This document shows positions 1-10,836 of a stretch of 64,000 bases of DNA, one piece after another. A program made the position numbers and the translations under genes. The stretch covers positions 70,537,501 to 70,601,500 of the forward strand of contig CM056574.1 in the NCBI GenBank assembly GCA_029721435.1. The letters are read 5' to 3'. The notes beneath the pieces were generated by a model. It saw only the letters and a list, made by a program, of their open reading frames with translations. It was not told where the DNA came from and ran no database searches. Each line of letters opens with the position of its first letter. Positions within the stretch are counted from its first letter, which is position 1. Source of the stretch: Gymnothorax reevesii. Lineage: Eukaryota; Chordata; Actinopteri; Anguilliformes; Muraenidae.

Positions 1-23
1 GTTCAACGCTGCTTGCAGCTTTA

Positions 24-26
<3 letters not shown>
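1..26 (+). repeat. End of the preceding repeat unit
   Basis: The first 26 bases are the unit end seen throughout the window: CAACGCTGCTTGCAGC followed by TTTAATT. The bases before it (GTTC) resemble the end of the type B unit at 2330-2357 more than type A ends (CTTTC). This suggests another type B unit lies just outside the window. GCTGC-TT-GCAGC forms a 5-bp hairpin. Confidence 0.8.

Positions 27-59
<33 letters not shown>
24..59 (+). repeat. (ATT)n microsatellite at unit junction
   Basis: About twelve ATT repeats follow directly on the unit-end TTTAATT. The same position is occupied by (ATT)n or (TTC)n at most other unit junctions in the window. Confidence 0.95.
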
Positions 60-60
<1 letters not shown>

Positions 61-2357
61 CTCCGACATTTCAAGGGCCAATTTCGCCCCTTTCCCAATA
101 ATGAAAACGCGTCTTACTTTCCACAGACATCCGGCCTCATCCGAAATTTGATATTTTTGTGCGGTCATACAGGTTTGACCCCAAATGCGGAAATAGCTCC
201 CCCTAAACACGTTTCAAAATTCCCATAGGGAAATTCGGTTACTTTGTCGTAGGCCGACGAAATTTGGTGGTTATATGCTTTGTAACAAGACATACAAAAA
301 ACTTTGGAGCCATGCCCTAAACCCAACAGGAAGTCGGCCATTTTGATTTGAATTTTTGAATTTTAAAACGAACTCCTCCTAGGGATTTCGCCGAATCAAC
401 TTTAAATTTGGTAGAGATCATTGTGAGACCAAGGTGATCAAAAGTTGTGTTCTGCAGATCTGCAGGTCAAAGGGCGTGGCTGCTAGTGTGTGACAAATTT
501 TAGTGACTTGAGGAAAAAATTTCACAATGCTCTGACATCCAAACACAGATGATTTTAGAAGCATCAAACTTGCTGAGAATGATGAGGGCGCCACCCTGAA
601 CATCCTGATATATTAACTTTCCACTTTGCTAATAGCGCCCCCCGGTGGTAACAGGAAGTGACCACTCGTTACTTCCACTTGTACTGATGAAACATTGTTG
701 AACCCATCAACTTCATTCTACTTCTAAAACATGCAGAACAAGTTGATGAAGCTACTTTGTAAACGCTGTATAGCTACGAGTAATGGCGTTCGTGTGGCGA
801 AGGGGCGACTTTAGATGCCTCGCCATGAAAATATGTTTTGGATTCCCAATGCTCTCACGCCCACATACTTGAATGTAGTAGCTTCAAACTTGCTGGCCAT
901 GATCATTGCTCCGCCCTGAATGTCTAAATGCATTAAATTTCCACTTTGCTACTAGCGCCTCCCTGTGGTAACAGGAAGTGACCAGTTATTACTTTCACTT
1001 GTACTGAGGACAAATACTTAATCAAATCAACCTCATTCCACTTCTATTACATGCAGAACAAATTGGTGAAGCTACCTAATGAATAATATAAAGCTACGCA
1101 TAATGGAGTCCGTGTAATGACACGGCGACTATCCATACCTCGCCATGAAAATACGTTTGGGTTTTTGATGTCTTTAATAAACTTGTATCATCATAAAAAT
1201 TGATAGATTGGCTTTGCCGATGAAGGCAGCAAAATGCCTCGATAGCGCCCCCTTGAAATTTTCAAAAACCCCTCCCCATAGGGGTTTTTTTGCAGAAGAA
1301 AGATGAAAATTGGTAGACATGTGTAATTGGCCAAGACGCAAAAAAAAGTCTCTGTTATCATTTGTCTACTTCAAACAGGAAGTCGGCCATTTTGATTTTA
1401 ACGTGTCATTTTTGCCTGATTTCCACACATTGTATTTTAACACACTCCTCCTAGAGATTTCATCCAATCAAAACCACCTTTATTAGTAAACATCAAAAGA
1501 CCATGTTGATTAAAAGTTGTGCTCTGCAGGTCTGCAGGTCAGTGGGCGTGGCCACTAACAGGAAGTGACCAGTTTTTACTTTCACTTGTACTGATGACAC
1601 ATAGTTGAACCGATCAACTTTATTCCCCCTGTACAACATGAAGAAGCAGTTGCATGAACTACCTTATGAATGCTGTATTGCTTCGAGTAATGGCGTCCGA
1701 GTGACGATGCGGTGACAATGGATCCCTCGCCATGAAAATACGTTTGTGTTTTTGATTGCATTTTAACGAACTCCTCCTTGCGATTCTGTACATTCAACCT
1801 AATATTTATTTCAGATCATCAAGAGACCATGCTAATCAAAACTAGTGCTCTGCATGTCTGTCGCTAAATGGACCTGGCCGCCATGGTGTCCCCATTTCAG
1901 ATGCCTCGCCAAACACATTCAAGCTGCTCCCTCTCCCTCATACTTCATCCAAATGGATTCAAAATTCCAGTACATGGTAAAACCTCCACCCTGAACGCCT
2001 CGATGTGCTGCTAAACAATCTACCTCATCATGCCCCCTTATGGAAACAGAAAATGCCATATTTTACGTTGAAATTGGTCAATTTGCTCAAAACTTCGCTT
2101 TTGTGCTTAGGGTCTGCCCCTCAATGCACCTGCCCAAATTTGGTTACACTCTGAGCGACTTCTGGTAGATGAAGTATCAACTGATCATAATTCCTTCAGC
2201 TTTGTCCGATTCGCTCGACACTTTCTCTCAGGTTGGGGCCGGCACTTGACATGTCCAATGGTCGTGAGTGCACAGCTGCACCCGTCAGGATCTCACCACA
2301 AACCCCAACGTGCGCATGGGGGCTAGGGACCGTTCTACGCTGCTTGCAGCTTTAATT
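27..2357 (+). repeat. Type B repeat unit (left flank of the array)
   Basis: This 2.33-kb non-coding repeat begins after the ATT run with CCTCCGACATTTCAAGGGCC and ends with the shared CGCTGCTTGCAGC-TTTAATT at 2357. The segment at 62719-64000 is a second copy of its first 1.3 kb. It is distantly related to the type A units. Both contain an AACAGGAAGTC-GGCCATTTT-like block (here near 330 and 1375), a block reading CGAACTCCTCCTAG (near 368; a variant near 1445) and AGCGCC-type motifs. The short open frames on either strand are not conserved between the two B copies and look fortuitous. I see no gene here. Confidence 0.8.
651..1745 (+). repeat. Internal sub-repeats of type B (three copies)
   Basis: A block of roughly 190 bp occurs three times, at about 651-838, 969-1158 and 1558-1745. 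Each copy starts at AACAGGAAGTGACCA, continues through a stretch reading CACTTGTACTGA and ends at CTCGCCATGAAAATA. The right flank carries two further copies, from about 63328 and 63586. The copies differ by many substitutions, so this is an old internal duplication. Confidence 0.75.
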
Positions 2358-4997
2358 AGGGCCCAAGCACCGACCGGTGCGAGGAACCTATTGTTTTTGA
2401 TGGGATTTTTATTATTCTTCTTCTTCTTCTTCTTCTTTTTATTCTGCTACGAGAACGCATTTTTGAGGGCTTTGCCATGCACGAAAACTCACAAAAATTT
2501 GCCGACACGTCAGTCGTGGTGAAAATTGCAAAGTATTATTATTTTTGTGCTTGGACATGCCCCAGTGGCTCTATAGCGCCACCAAACACGAGGCCATTTT
2601 GGAACGCACTTGCTCGGATTCTCACGAAATTCGATAGGGTCATAGAAGTCATCATAAATTTTTTTGTCAATTTTTTTGAAATTTTTTTGCCTCACAGGAA
2701 GTGAGCTATGAGCCATTTCCTGCGTTTTTTCAGATTTTACGAACACATTTTTGAGGGCCACACCTAACCCTAACACACCTAACTTGGCTCATAGATTGAA
2801 AATATGAAGTTCTTTGATAGAATACCTCATTTGGCACTAGGTGTGTTATGGTGGCTCTATAGCGCCCCCTAATACATAATTGCATTTTTGAGAGCATCAG
2901 CATGCTCGAAAACTCACGAAACTTTGCAATCATATTAAGCTGGTCATACTTTTTACTAGAAAGTGGGGTTTACGGATGGATATGGCAAAATTGCATTACA
3001 GCGCCACCTAGAAAATTTCAATGAAGCAGCCCTCGCAGTGTGTTTAACCTGCATGTACAAAATTCGGTGGACATGTGTACTATGCCAAGACCTAAAAAAA
3101 GTCTCTTGGTGCCATGACCTAGACTCAACAGGAAGTCCGCCATTTTTAATTGAATTTGCAATTTTTTTTTATTTTTTCCCATTCACAGGCGTCGTACTTT
3201 AACGAACTCCTCCTAGAGATTTTATCCGATCAACTTACAATTTCGCATATGACTTTTTAAGACCTGGTCGATGTTAAATTGCGAAGCTTTTTTGGATTCA
3301 TCGAACTTTGTATCCGTGGCGTCGCGGCGAATTTCGATGTTCCGCCATGAAACAGGAAGTTGGTTTTACGCGCACATGCTTTGTGAGATTTGCGCGAAAC
3401 TTCACAGGCTTGATAAGAGTCTACTTCCAAGTATACCTATATGTTGATATTAGATTGGGTGTGGTCAGGTGGCTCTACAGCGCCCTCTTGACACGGCCAT
3501 GTTGAGATAAAAGTGCTTGAATGTTCATGAAATTTGGCGTGACAATTGCATGTGTTTTTTTGGGCTGTAATTATTTTTTTTGAAATTTTTTAACCAAACA
3601 GGAAGTGAGCTATGAGCCATTTCCTGCGTTATTCCAAATATTACGAACACAGGTTTGGAGGTATTACCATACTCAAAAACTTGCAAATCTTTGCAAAAAT
3701 TTTATTTGTTGATTGTCTTCAATTTGAGACAGAATTTGGCAGTAAATGTGACATAATGGCTCTATAGCGCCCCCAATCAGATTTTTAAAAGAATTGCCCT
3801 TTTGAGGGTCTCAGCATGCTCAAAAACTCACAAAATTTTGTACAACTCTAAAGCCTATCATTCCTATTACAATAATAAAAAATGTTTATATAGGCGTGGC
3901 AAAAATGGCATTATAGCGCCCCCTGGAAAATTTCAAATAAGCAGCCCTTGCATCGTGGTTGATCAGCATGTATGAACTTCTGTGAACAAGTGGAATATCC
4001 TGAGACCTAAAAAAAAGTCTCTTGGAGCCATGACGAAGACCCAACAGGAAGTTTGCCATTTTTAATTGAAATTTCAACTTTTTTAGATTTTTCGCCATTC
4101 GCAGGTGTCGTACTTTAACGAACTCCTCCTAGAGACTTTATCCAATCAACTCAAAATTTGGCGAATAATATCTTAAGAGCTTGCTGATGTTAAATTGCGA
4201 AGCTTTTATGGATATATCGAGCGATGTATCCGTGGCATTGCGGCGAATTTCGGCGTCCCGCCATGAAACAGGAAGTTGGTATAACTCCCACATACTTTGT
4301 GGGATTAGTCTAAAACTTTCCAAACTTGATAAACTTGTCTTCCCAAGTATAAATATATGCTAATATTAGATCGGAAATGGCCATGTAGCTCCACAGCGCC
4401 CTCTAGATACTACCATGTTAAGATAAAAGTGCTTGAATGTTCATAAAATTTGGTGTCATCATTGCATTTGTCATTCCGGGCGATGCCTAATTTTTTGAAA
4501 TTTTTTGTCCAAACAGGAAGTGAGCTATGAGCTATTTCCTGCGTTTTTCCAAATTTTACGAATACACGTATTAAGGCCTTAGAATGGTCCAAAACTTGCA
4601 AAAACGTGGCAAAAATTATCATTGTCTTATTGCCTTGAATTTGATACATCAACTGGGACGAAATGTGGCATAATGGCTCTATAGCGCCCCCAGTCAGATT
4701 CTTTAAACAATTGCTTTTTTGGGGCTCGAAGCGTGCTTAAAAATTTACGAAAATCAACACACACATGATGCTCGGTATTCCAATAACTTTGTTGTAGATT
4801 TTGCGCACAGGCATAACAAAACGGTATCATAGCGCCATCCAGAAGATTTTTGCAATCCCATCAGGAAAACACATTGTACACAGGCTAGCAGTGTCCAATG
4901 GCAGTTAATGGACAACTGCACCCATCAAGGTCTTGCTGCCACCCCACTGTGCACGAGGGGTGCGAGGGCCCTTTCAACGCTGCTTGCAGCTTTAATT
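2358..4997 (+). repeat. Type A array unit U1 (three sub-monomers)
   Basis: First unit of the array. It has a short-form head at 2358-2410 (reads GCCCAAGC instead of GCCCGAGC), then a (TTC)n run near 2417-2437. Sub-monomer anchors lie at about 2696, 3600 and 4515. The first two sub-monomers closely match U5, U6, U10 and U20 (shared marker GAAAGTGGGGTTTACGG near 2962), and the last matches U5 and U6. The unit ends in CAACGCTGCTTGCAGC-TTTAATT. Frames of 60-90 codons on both strands are repeat translations, not genes. Confidence 0.85.
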
Positions 4998-7790
4998 CTT
5001 CTTCTTCTTCTTCTTCTTCTTTTTATTCTGCTGCGAGAATGCATTTTTGAGGGCTTTGCCATGCACGAAAACTCACAAAAATTTGCCCACACGTCAGTCG
5101 TGGTGAAAATTACAAAGTATTATTAATTTTGTGCTTGGACATGCCCCGGTGGCTCCATAACGCCACCAAACACGAGGCCATTTTGGAACGCACTTGCTTG
5201 GATTCTCACGAAATTTGATAGGGTCATAGTAGTCATCATAAATTTATTTGTCAGTTTTTAAAAAATTTTTTTGCTTCACAGGAAGTGAGCTATGAGCCAT
5301 TTCCTGCGTTTTTTAAGATTTTATGAACACATTTTTGAGGGCCTTTTTATTCTCAAAAACTCACCAAACTTGGCTTATAGACTAAAAATGTTAAGTTCTT
5401 TGATTCAATATCTCATTTGGCAGTGGGTGTGACATGGTGGCTCTATAGCGCCCCCTAATACATAATTGCATTTTTGAGGGCCTCAGCATGCTCGAAAACT
5501 CACAAAACTTTGCAAACATATTAAGCTGGTCATACTCTGTACTAGCATATAGGGTTTACAGATGGATGTGGCAAAATTGCATTACAGCGCCACCTAGAAA
5601 ATTTCAATGAAGCAGCCCTCGCAGCGTGTTTAACCTACATGTATAAAATTCGGTGGACATGTGTACTATGCCAAGACCTAAAAAAAAGTCCCTGGTGCCA
5701 TGACCTAAACTCAACAGGAAGTTCGCCATTTTTAATTGAATTTGCAAATTTTTTTAATTTTTTGCCATTCACAGGCGTCGTACTTTAACGAACTCCTCCT
5801 AGAGATTTTATCCGATCAACTTAAAACTTTGCAAATGACATCTAAACACCTTGTCGATGTTAAATTGCGAAGCTTTTTTGGATTCATCGAACTTTGTGTC
5901 CGTGGCGTCGCGGCGAATTTCAATGTTCCGCCATGAAACAGGAAGTTGGTTTTATGCGCATATGCTTTGTGAAATGTGCCCGAAACCTTACAAGCTTAAT
6001 AAGAGTCGACTTCCAAATATATACATATGTTGATATTGGATTGGGTGTGGTCAGGTGGCTCCACAGCGCCCTCTTGACACCGCCATGTTGAGTTAAAAGT
6101 GCTTGAATGTTCATGAAATTTGGTCTGATCATTACATTTATTTTTTTGGGCTATGCATATTTTTTTTAAATTTTTCGGCCAATCAGGAAGTGAGCTATGA
6201 GCCATTTCCTGCGTTATTCTAAATTTTACGAACACACTTTTGAAGGCTTTAGCATACTCGAAAACCTGCAAAACTTTGCAAAAATTATAATTGTCTGATT
6301 GTCTTCAATTTGAGACAGAAATTGGCAGTAAATGTGGCATAATGGCTCTATAGCGCCCCCAATCAGATATTCAAAAGAATTCCCCTTTTGAGGGTCTCAG
6401 CATGCTCAGAAACTCACAAAATGTTGTACCATTCTGAAAACCATCATTCCTATTACACTGATAAAAAAATACATATAGAGTTGGCAAAAATGGCATTATA
6501 GCCCCCCCTGGAATATTTCAAATAAGCAGCCCTCGCATCGTGGTTGACCTGCATTTATGAAATTCGGTGGACATGTGGAATATCCTGAGACCTCAAAAAA
6601 AGTCACTTGGTGCCATGACCTAGACTCACAAAGAAGTTTGTCATTTTTAATTGAAATTTCAACTTTTTTAGATTTTTCGCCATTCGCAGGTGTCGTACTT
6701 TAACGAACTCCTCCAAGAGATTTTATTCAATCAACTTAAAATTTGCTGAATAATATCTTAAGACGTTGCCGATGTTAAATTGCGAAGCTTTTCCGGATTT
6801 ATCAAACGATGTATCCGTGGCATTGCGGCGAATTTCGATGTCCTGCCATGAAACAGGAAGTTGATTTTACTCCCACATACTTCAAGGGATTTGCCTGAAA
6901 CTTTCCAAGCTTGATAAAATTGTCCTCCCAAGTATAAGTATATGCTAATATTACATCGGGAGTGGCCAAGAGGCTCCACAGCGCCCTCTAGATACAGCCA
7001 TGTTAAGATAAAAGTGCTTGAATGTTCATGAAATTTGGTCAGATCATTGCATTTGTCATGCCAAGTTTTGGTTAATTTTTTTGAAATTTTTTGGCCAAAC
7101 AAGAAGAGAGCTATGAGCCATTTCCTGCGTTTTTCCATATTTTACGAACACACGTTTAAAGGCCTTCCGATCATCCAAAACTTGCAAAATATTGCACAAA
7201 ATGTCAGTGTCTTATGATCTTCAGCTTGATGTCCCAATTGGCACTTACTGTGCCACAATGGCTCTATAGTGCCCCCTAATTATTTTTGCAAAAGAATTTC
7301 CCTTTTGAGGGTCTAAACATGATTGAAAATTTACAGAAAAGTACACATTTGTGGAGCCTGGTATTACGATCACTCTGGGAGAGGTTTTGCACACAGGTAT
7401 TTCAATGTGGTATCAGTGCACCCTTTAGAAATTTTCAGCAAAAAGGTTCTCAGAGTTCAGTTAACCTACATGAACAAAATTTGGTGGAGACATGAAACGT
7501 GCCAAGACTTGTAAAAAAATCATATAGTGCCGTTACCCAAACCCAACAGGAAGTGCATTACTTTGAATCAAAATTTCTATTTTTTTTCATGAACAGGTGT
7601 TATACTTTTAGATGCTCCACCTATTGATTTCAGGAATGGTGTTTGCACTCCACTCAGGAAAACATATTGTGTGCAGTCTACCAGTGTCCAGTGGCTATTG
7701 ACAGGTGAATTTGACCAGTCACATCTCGCCACCACCCCAACGTGCACGAGGGGGGCGAGGGCCCTTTCAACGCTGCTTGCAGCTTTAATT
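4998..7790 (+). repeat. Type A array unit U2 (extended tail)
   Basis: There is no GC-rich head. The preceding unit end runs straight into (TTC)n at 4998-5020. Anchors lie at about 5280, 6185 and 7101, the last mutated to AAGAAGAGAG. The tail keeps about 200 extra bases (about 7436-7640) that the other units lack. They include their own ACAGGAAGTGC block and a degenerate copy of the TACTTTAACGAACTCC block. U2 may therefore preserve the least-deleted unit end. Confidence 0.85.
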
Positions 7791-8245
7791 AGGGCCCGAG
7801 CACCGACCGGTGCCAGGGCCCGGAACGGGTCCTGGCACCGAAGGTGCGAGGAACCTATTGTTTTTGATGGGATTTTTATTCTTCTTCTTCTTCTTCTTCT
7901 TCTTTTTATTCTGCTGCGAGAACGCATTTTTGAGGGTTTTGCCATGCACGAAAACTCACAAAAATTTGCCCACAGGTCAGTCGTGGTGAAAATTACAAAG
8001 TATTGTTAATTTTGTGCTTGGACATGCCCCGGTGGCTCCATAGCGCCACCAAACACTAGCCATTTTGGAACGCACTTGCTCGGATTCTCACGAAATTTGA
8101 TAGGGTAATAGAAGTCATCATAAATTTTTTTGTCAATTTTTTTGAAATTTTTTTTCCACACAGGCAAAAAAATGGAAACCTGCAGCCATCAAGATCTTGC
8201 TGCCACCCCAATGTGCACAGGGGGGGCGAGGGCCCTTTCAACGCT
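7791..8245 (+). repeat. Type A array unit U3 (deletion derivative)
   Basis: This 455-bp remnant has a complete long-form head (7791-7880), (TTC)n and the start of sub-monomer 1. It jumps near 8160-8175 from the CCACACAGG just before the first anchor into the unit tail (CCTGCAGCCATCAAGATC) and then the unit end. About 2.2 kb of a normal unit is missing. The unit end itself is truncated (CAACGC runs directly into TTTCTTCTTC). Confidence 0.85.
7800..7847 (+). other. Long-form junction hairpin of U3 head
   Basis: The right arm CGGGTCCTGGCACC (7826-7839) pairs with GGTGCCAGGGCCCG (7809-7822) across a GAA loop, giving a 14-bp stem with one G-T pair. It is nested with two alternative small hairpins, GCACC-GACC-GGTGC (7800-7813) and GCACC-GAA-GGTGC (7835-7847). 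The same structure recurs near 31332, 36450, 47621 and 54694. Whether it acts as DNA cruciform or RNA is unknown. Confidence 0.75.
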
Positions 8246-10836
8246 TTCTTCTTCTTTTTATTCTGCTACGAGAACGCATTTTTGAGGGCTTTGCCATGCA
8301 CGAAAACTCACAAAATTTGCCGACACGTCAGTCGTGGTGAAAATTGCAAAGTATTATTATTTTTGTACTTGGACATGCCACGATGGCTCTATAGCGCCAC
8401 CAAACACGCGGCCATTTTGGAACGCACTTGCTCGGATTCTCACGAAATTTTATAGAGTCCTAGTTGTCATCATAAATTTTTTTGTAAATTTTTTTGAAAT
8501 TTTTTTGCCTCACAGGAAGTGAGCTATGAGCCATTTCCTGCGTTTTTTCAGATTTTACGAACACATTTTTGAGGGTTTTATCATACTCGAAAACACACCT
8601 AACTAGGCTCATAGACTAGAAATATTACGTTCTTTGATTCGATATCTCATTTGGCACTGGGTGTGACATGGTAGCTCTATAGCGCCCCCTAATACATAAT
8701 TGCATTTTTGAGGGCCTCAGCATGCTTGAAAACTCACAAAACTTTACAAACATATTAAGCTGGTCTTACTTTTTACTAGGAATTTGGGTTTACAGATGAA
8801 TGTGGCAAAATTGCATTACAGCGCCACCTCGAAAATTTCAATGAAGCAGCCCTCGCAGCGTGTTTGACCTACATGTACAAAATTCGGTAAACATGTGTAC
8901 TATGCCAAGACCTAAAAAAAAGTCTCTAGGTGCCATTACCTAGACTCCACAGGAAGTCCGCCATTTTTAATTGAATTTGCAAATTTTTAAAATTTTTTGC
9001 CATTCACAGGCTTCGTACTTTAACGAACTCCTCCTCGAGATTTTATCCGATCAACTTGCAATTTCGCATATGACTTTTGATCAACTTAAAATTTTGAATT
9101 TAACATCTTAAGACCTTCTCGATGTTAAATTGCGAAGCTTTTTTGGATTCATTGAACTTTGTATCCGTGGCGTCGCGGCGAATTTCGATGTTCCGCCATG
9201 AAACAGGAAGTTGGTTTTACGCGCACATGCTTTGTGAAATTTGCGCGAAACTTTACAGGCTTTATAGGAGTCCACTTCCAAGTAGACCTATATGCTGATA
9301 TTAGATTGGGTGTGGTCAGGTGGCTCCACAGCGCCCTCTTGAAACGGCCATGTTGAGATAAAAGTGCTTGAATGTTCATGAAATTTGGTGTGATCATTGC
9401 TTTGTTCATGTCGGGTTATTTAAATTTTTTTGAAATTTTTTCGCTAAACAGGAAGTGAGCTATGCGCCATTTCCTGCGTTTTTCCAAATTTTATAAACAC
9501 ATGTTTGGATGCTTAAGAATACTCGAAATCTTGCAAAAAGTAGCACAAATTATAATTGTCTTATTATCTTGAATTATATATATCAATTCACACTAAATTT
9601 GGCACAATGGCTCTATAGCGCCCCCAATCAGATTTTTAAAAGAATTGCCATTTTGAGGGTCTCAGCATGTTCTAAAACTCACAAAATTTTGTAAATGTAT
9701 ATAGACCATCATTTGTATTACTCTGACAAAAAACTTATATATAGACATGGCAAAAATGTCACTATAGCGCCCCCTGGAAAATTTTAAATAAGCAGCCCTC
9801 GCAGCCTGGTATACCTACATATATGAAATTCGGTAGACATGTGGAATATGCCGAGACCTACAAAAAAGACTCTTGGTGCCATGAGCTAGACGCAACAGGA
9901 AGTCCGCCATTTTTAATTGAAATTGCAACTTTTTTGGATTTTTCGCCATTCACAGGTGTCGTACTTTAACAACTCCTCCTAGAGATTTCATCCGAACAAC
10001 TTGAAATTTGGCTAATAGTATCGAAAGACATTGCCGATGTTAAATTGCGATGCTTTTTTGGATTCATCGAATTTTGTTTCCATGGCGTTGCAGCAAATTT
10101 CGATGTCCCGCCATGAAACAGGAAGTTGGTTTTACTCCCACAGACTTCATGGGTTTTCCCTGGAACTGTCCAAGCTTTATAAAATGGTCCTCCCAAGTAT
10201 CAATATATGCTAATATTAGATCAAGTGTGGCCAGAAGGCTCCACAGCGCCCTCTAGATACGGCCATGTTAAGATAAATGTGCTTGAATGTTCATGAAATT
10301 TGGTGTGATCATTGCATTAGTCATTGCGGGTTATGGTTTATTACTTTGGCCAAACAGGTATGAGGTATTAGCTATTTCCTGCGTTTTTCCAAATTTCACG
10401 AACATACGTTTGAAGGCCTTAGAATACTCCAAAGCTTGCAGAACCTTGCACAATTTATAATTGTCTTATTCTCTTCAATGTCATCCATCAATTGGCACTA
10501 AATGTGGCGTAATGGCTCGCTAGCGCCCCCAATCAGATTTTTAAAAGAAATCACTTTTGTGGGTCTAAACGTGCTGTAAAAATTACAAAAATCAACATGC
10601 TCAAGGAGCCTGGTATTACAATTACTATGCTTTAGATTTAGCGCACGGGCATGTCAAAATGATATCAAAGCACCCCTCCAGAAAATTTTTGCACTCTCTG
10701 CAGGAAACCACATTGTTCACAGTCTAGCAGTGTCCAATGGCTGTGAATACACACCTGCACCCATCAAGATTTTGCTGCCTCCCCAACGTGCAAGAGGGGT
10801 GCGAGGGCCCTTTCAACGCTGCTTGCAGCTTTAATT
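8246..10836 (+). repeat. Type A array unit U4 (internal recombination scar)
   Basis: Headless unit fused directly to the truncated end of U3. Anchors lie at about 8514, 9450 and 10355, the last degraded to CAGGTATGAGGTATTAG. At 9050-9110 the GATCAACTT block occurs twice in a row. The first copy is followed by the U1-type text and the second by the U8-type text, as if two classes of unit had been spliced with a small overlap. Confidence 0.85.

Noticed and set aside
2330..2370. Unit end as a Helitron 3' terminus (hairpin followed by a short tail)
   Set aside because: The GCTGC-TT-GCAGC hairpin is followed by TTTAATT rather than CTRR, no TC start is seen, and units are tandem rather than dispersed.
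2540..2565. Isolated perfect p53 half-site GGACATGCCC in sub-monomer 1 of most units
   Set aside because: Only one half-site, with no second decamer within the allowed spacing, so unlike the LTR cluster it is not a full response element.
3886..4098. Recurrent minus-strand frames such as MAKNLKK...FATPI, seen in many units and looking like a conserved protein family
   Set aside because: They recur because the DNA repeats. Copies differ by frame-breaking changes, there is no consistent start, and no domain is recognisable. A test of synonymous against non-synonymous change over all copies would settle it.
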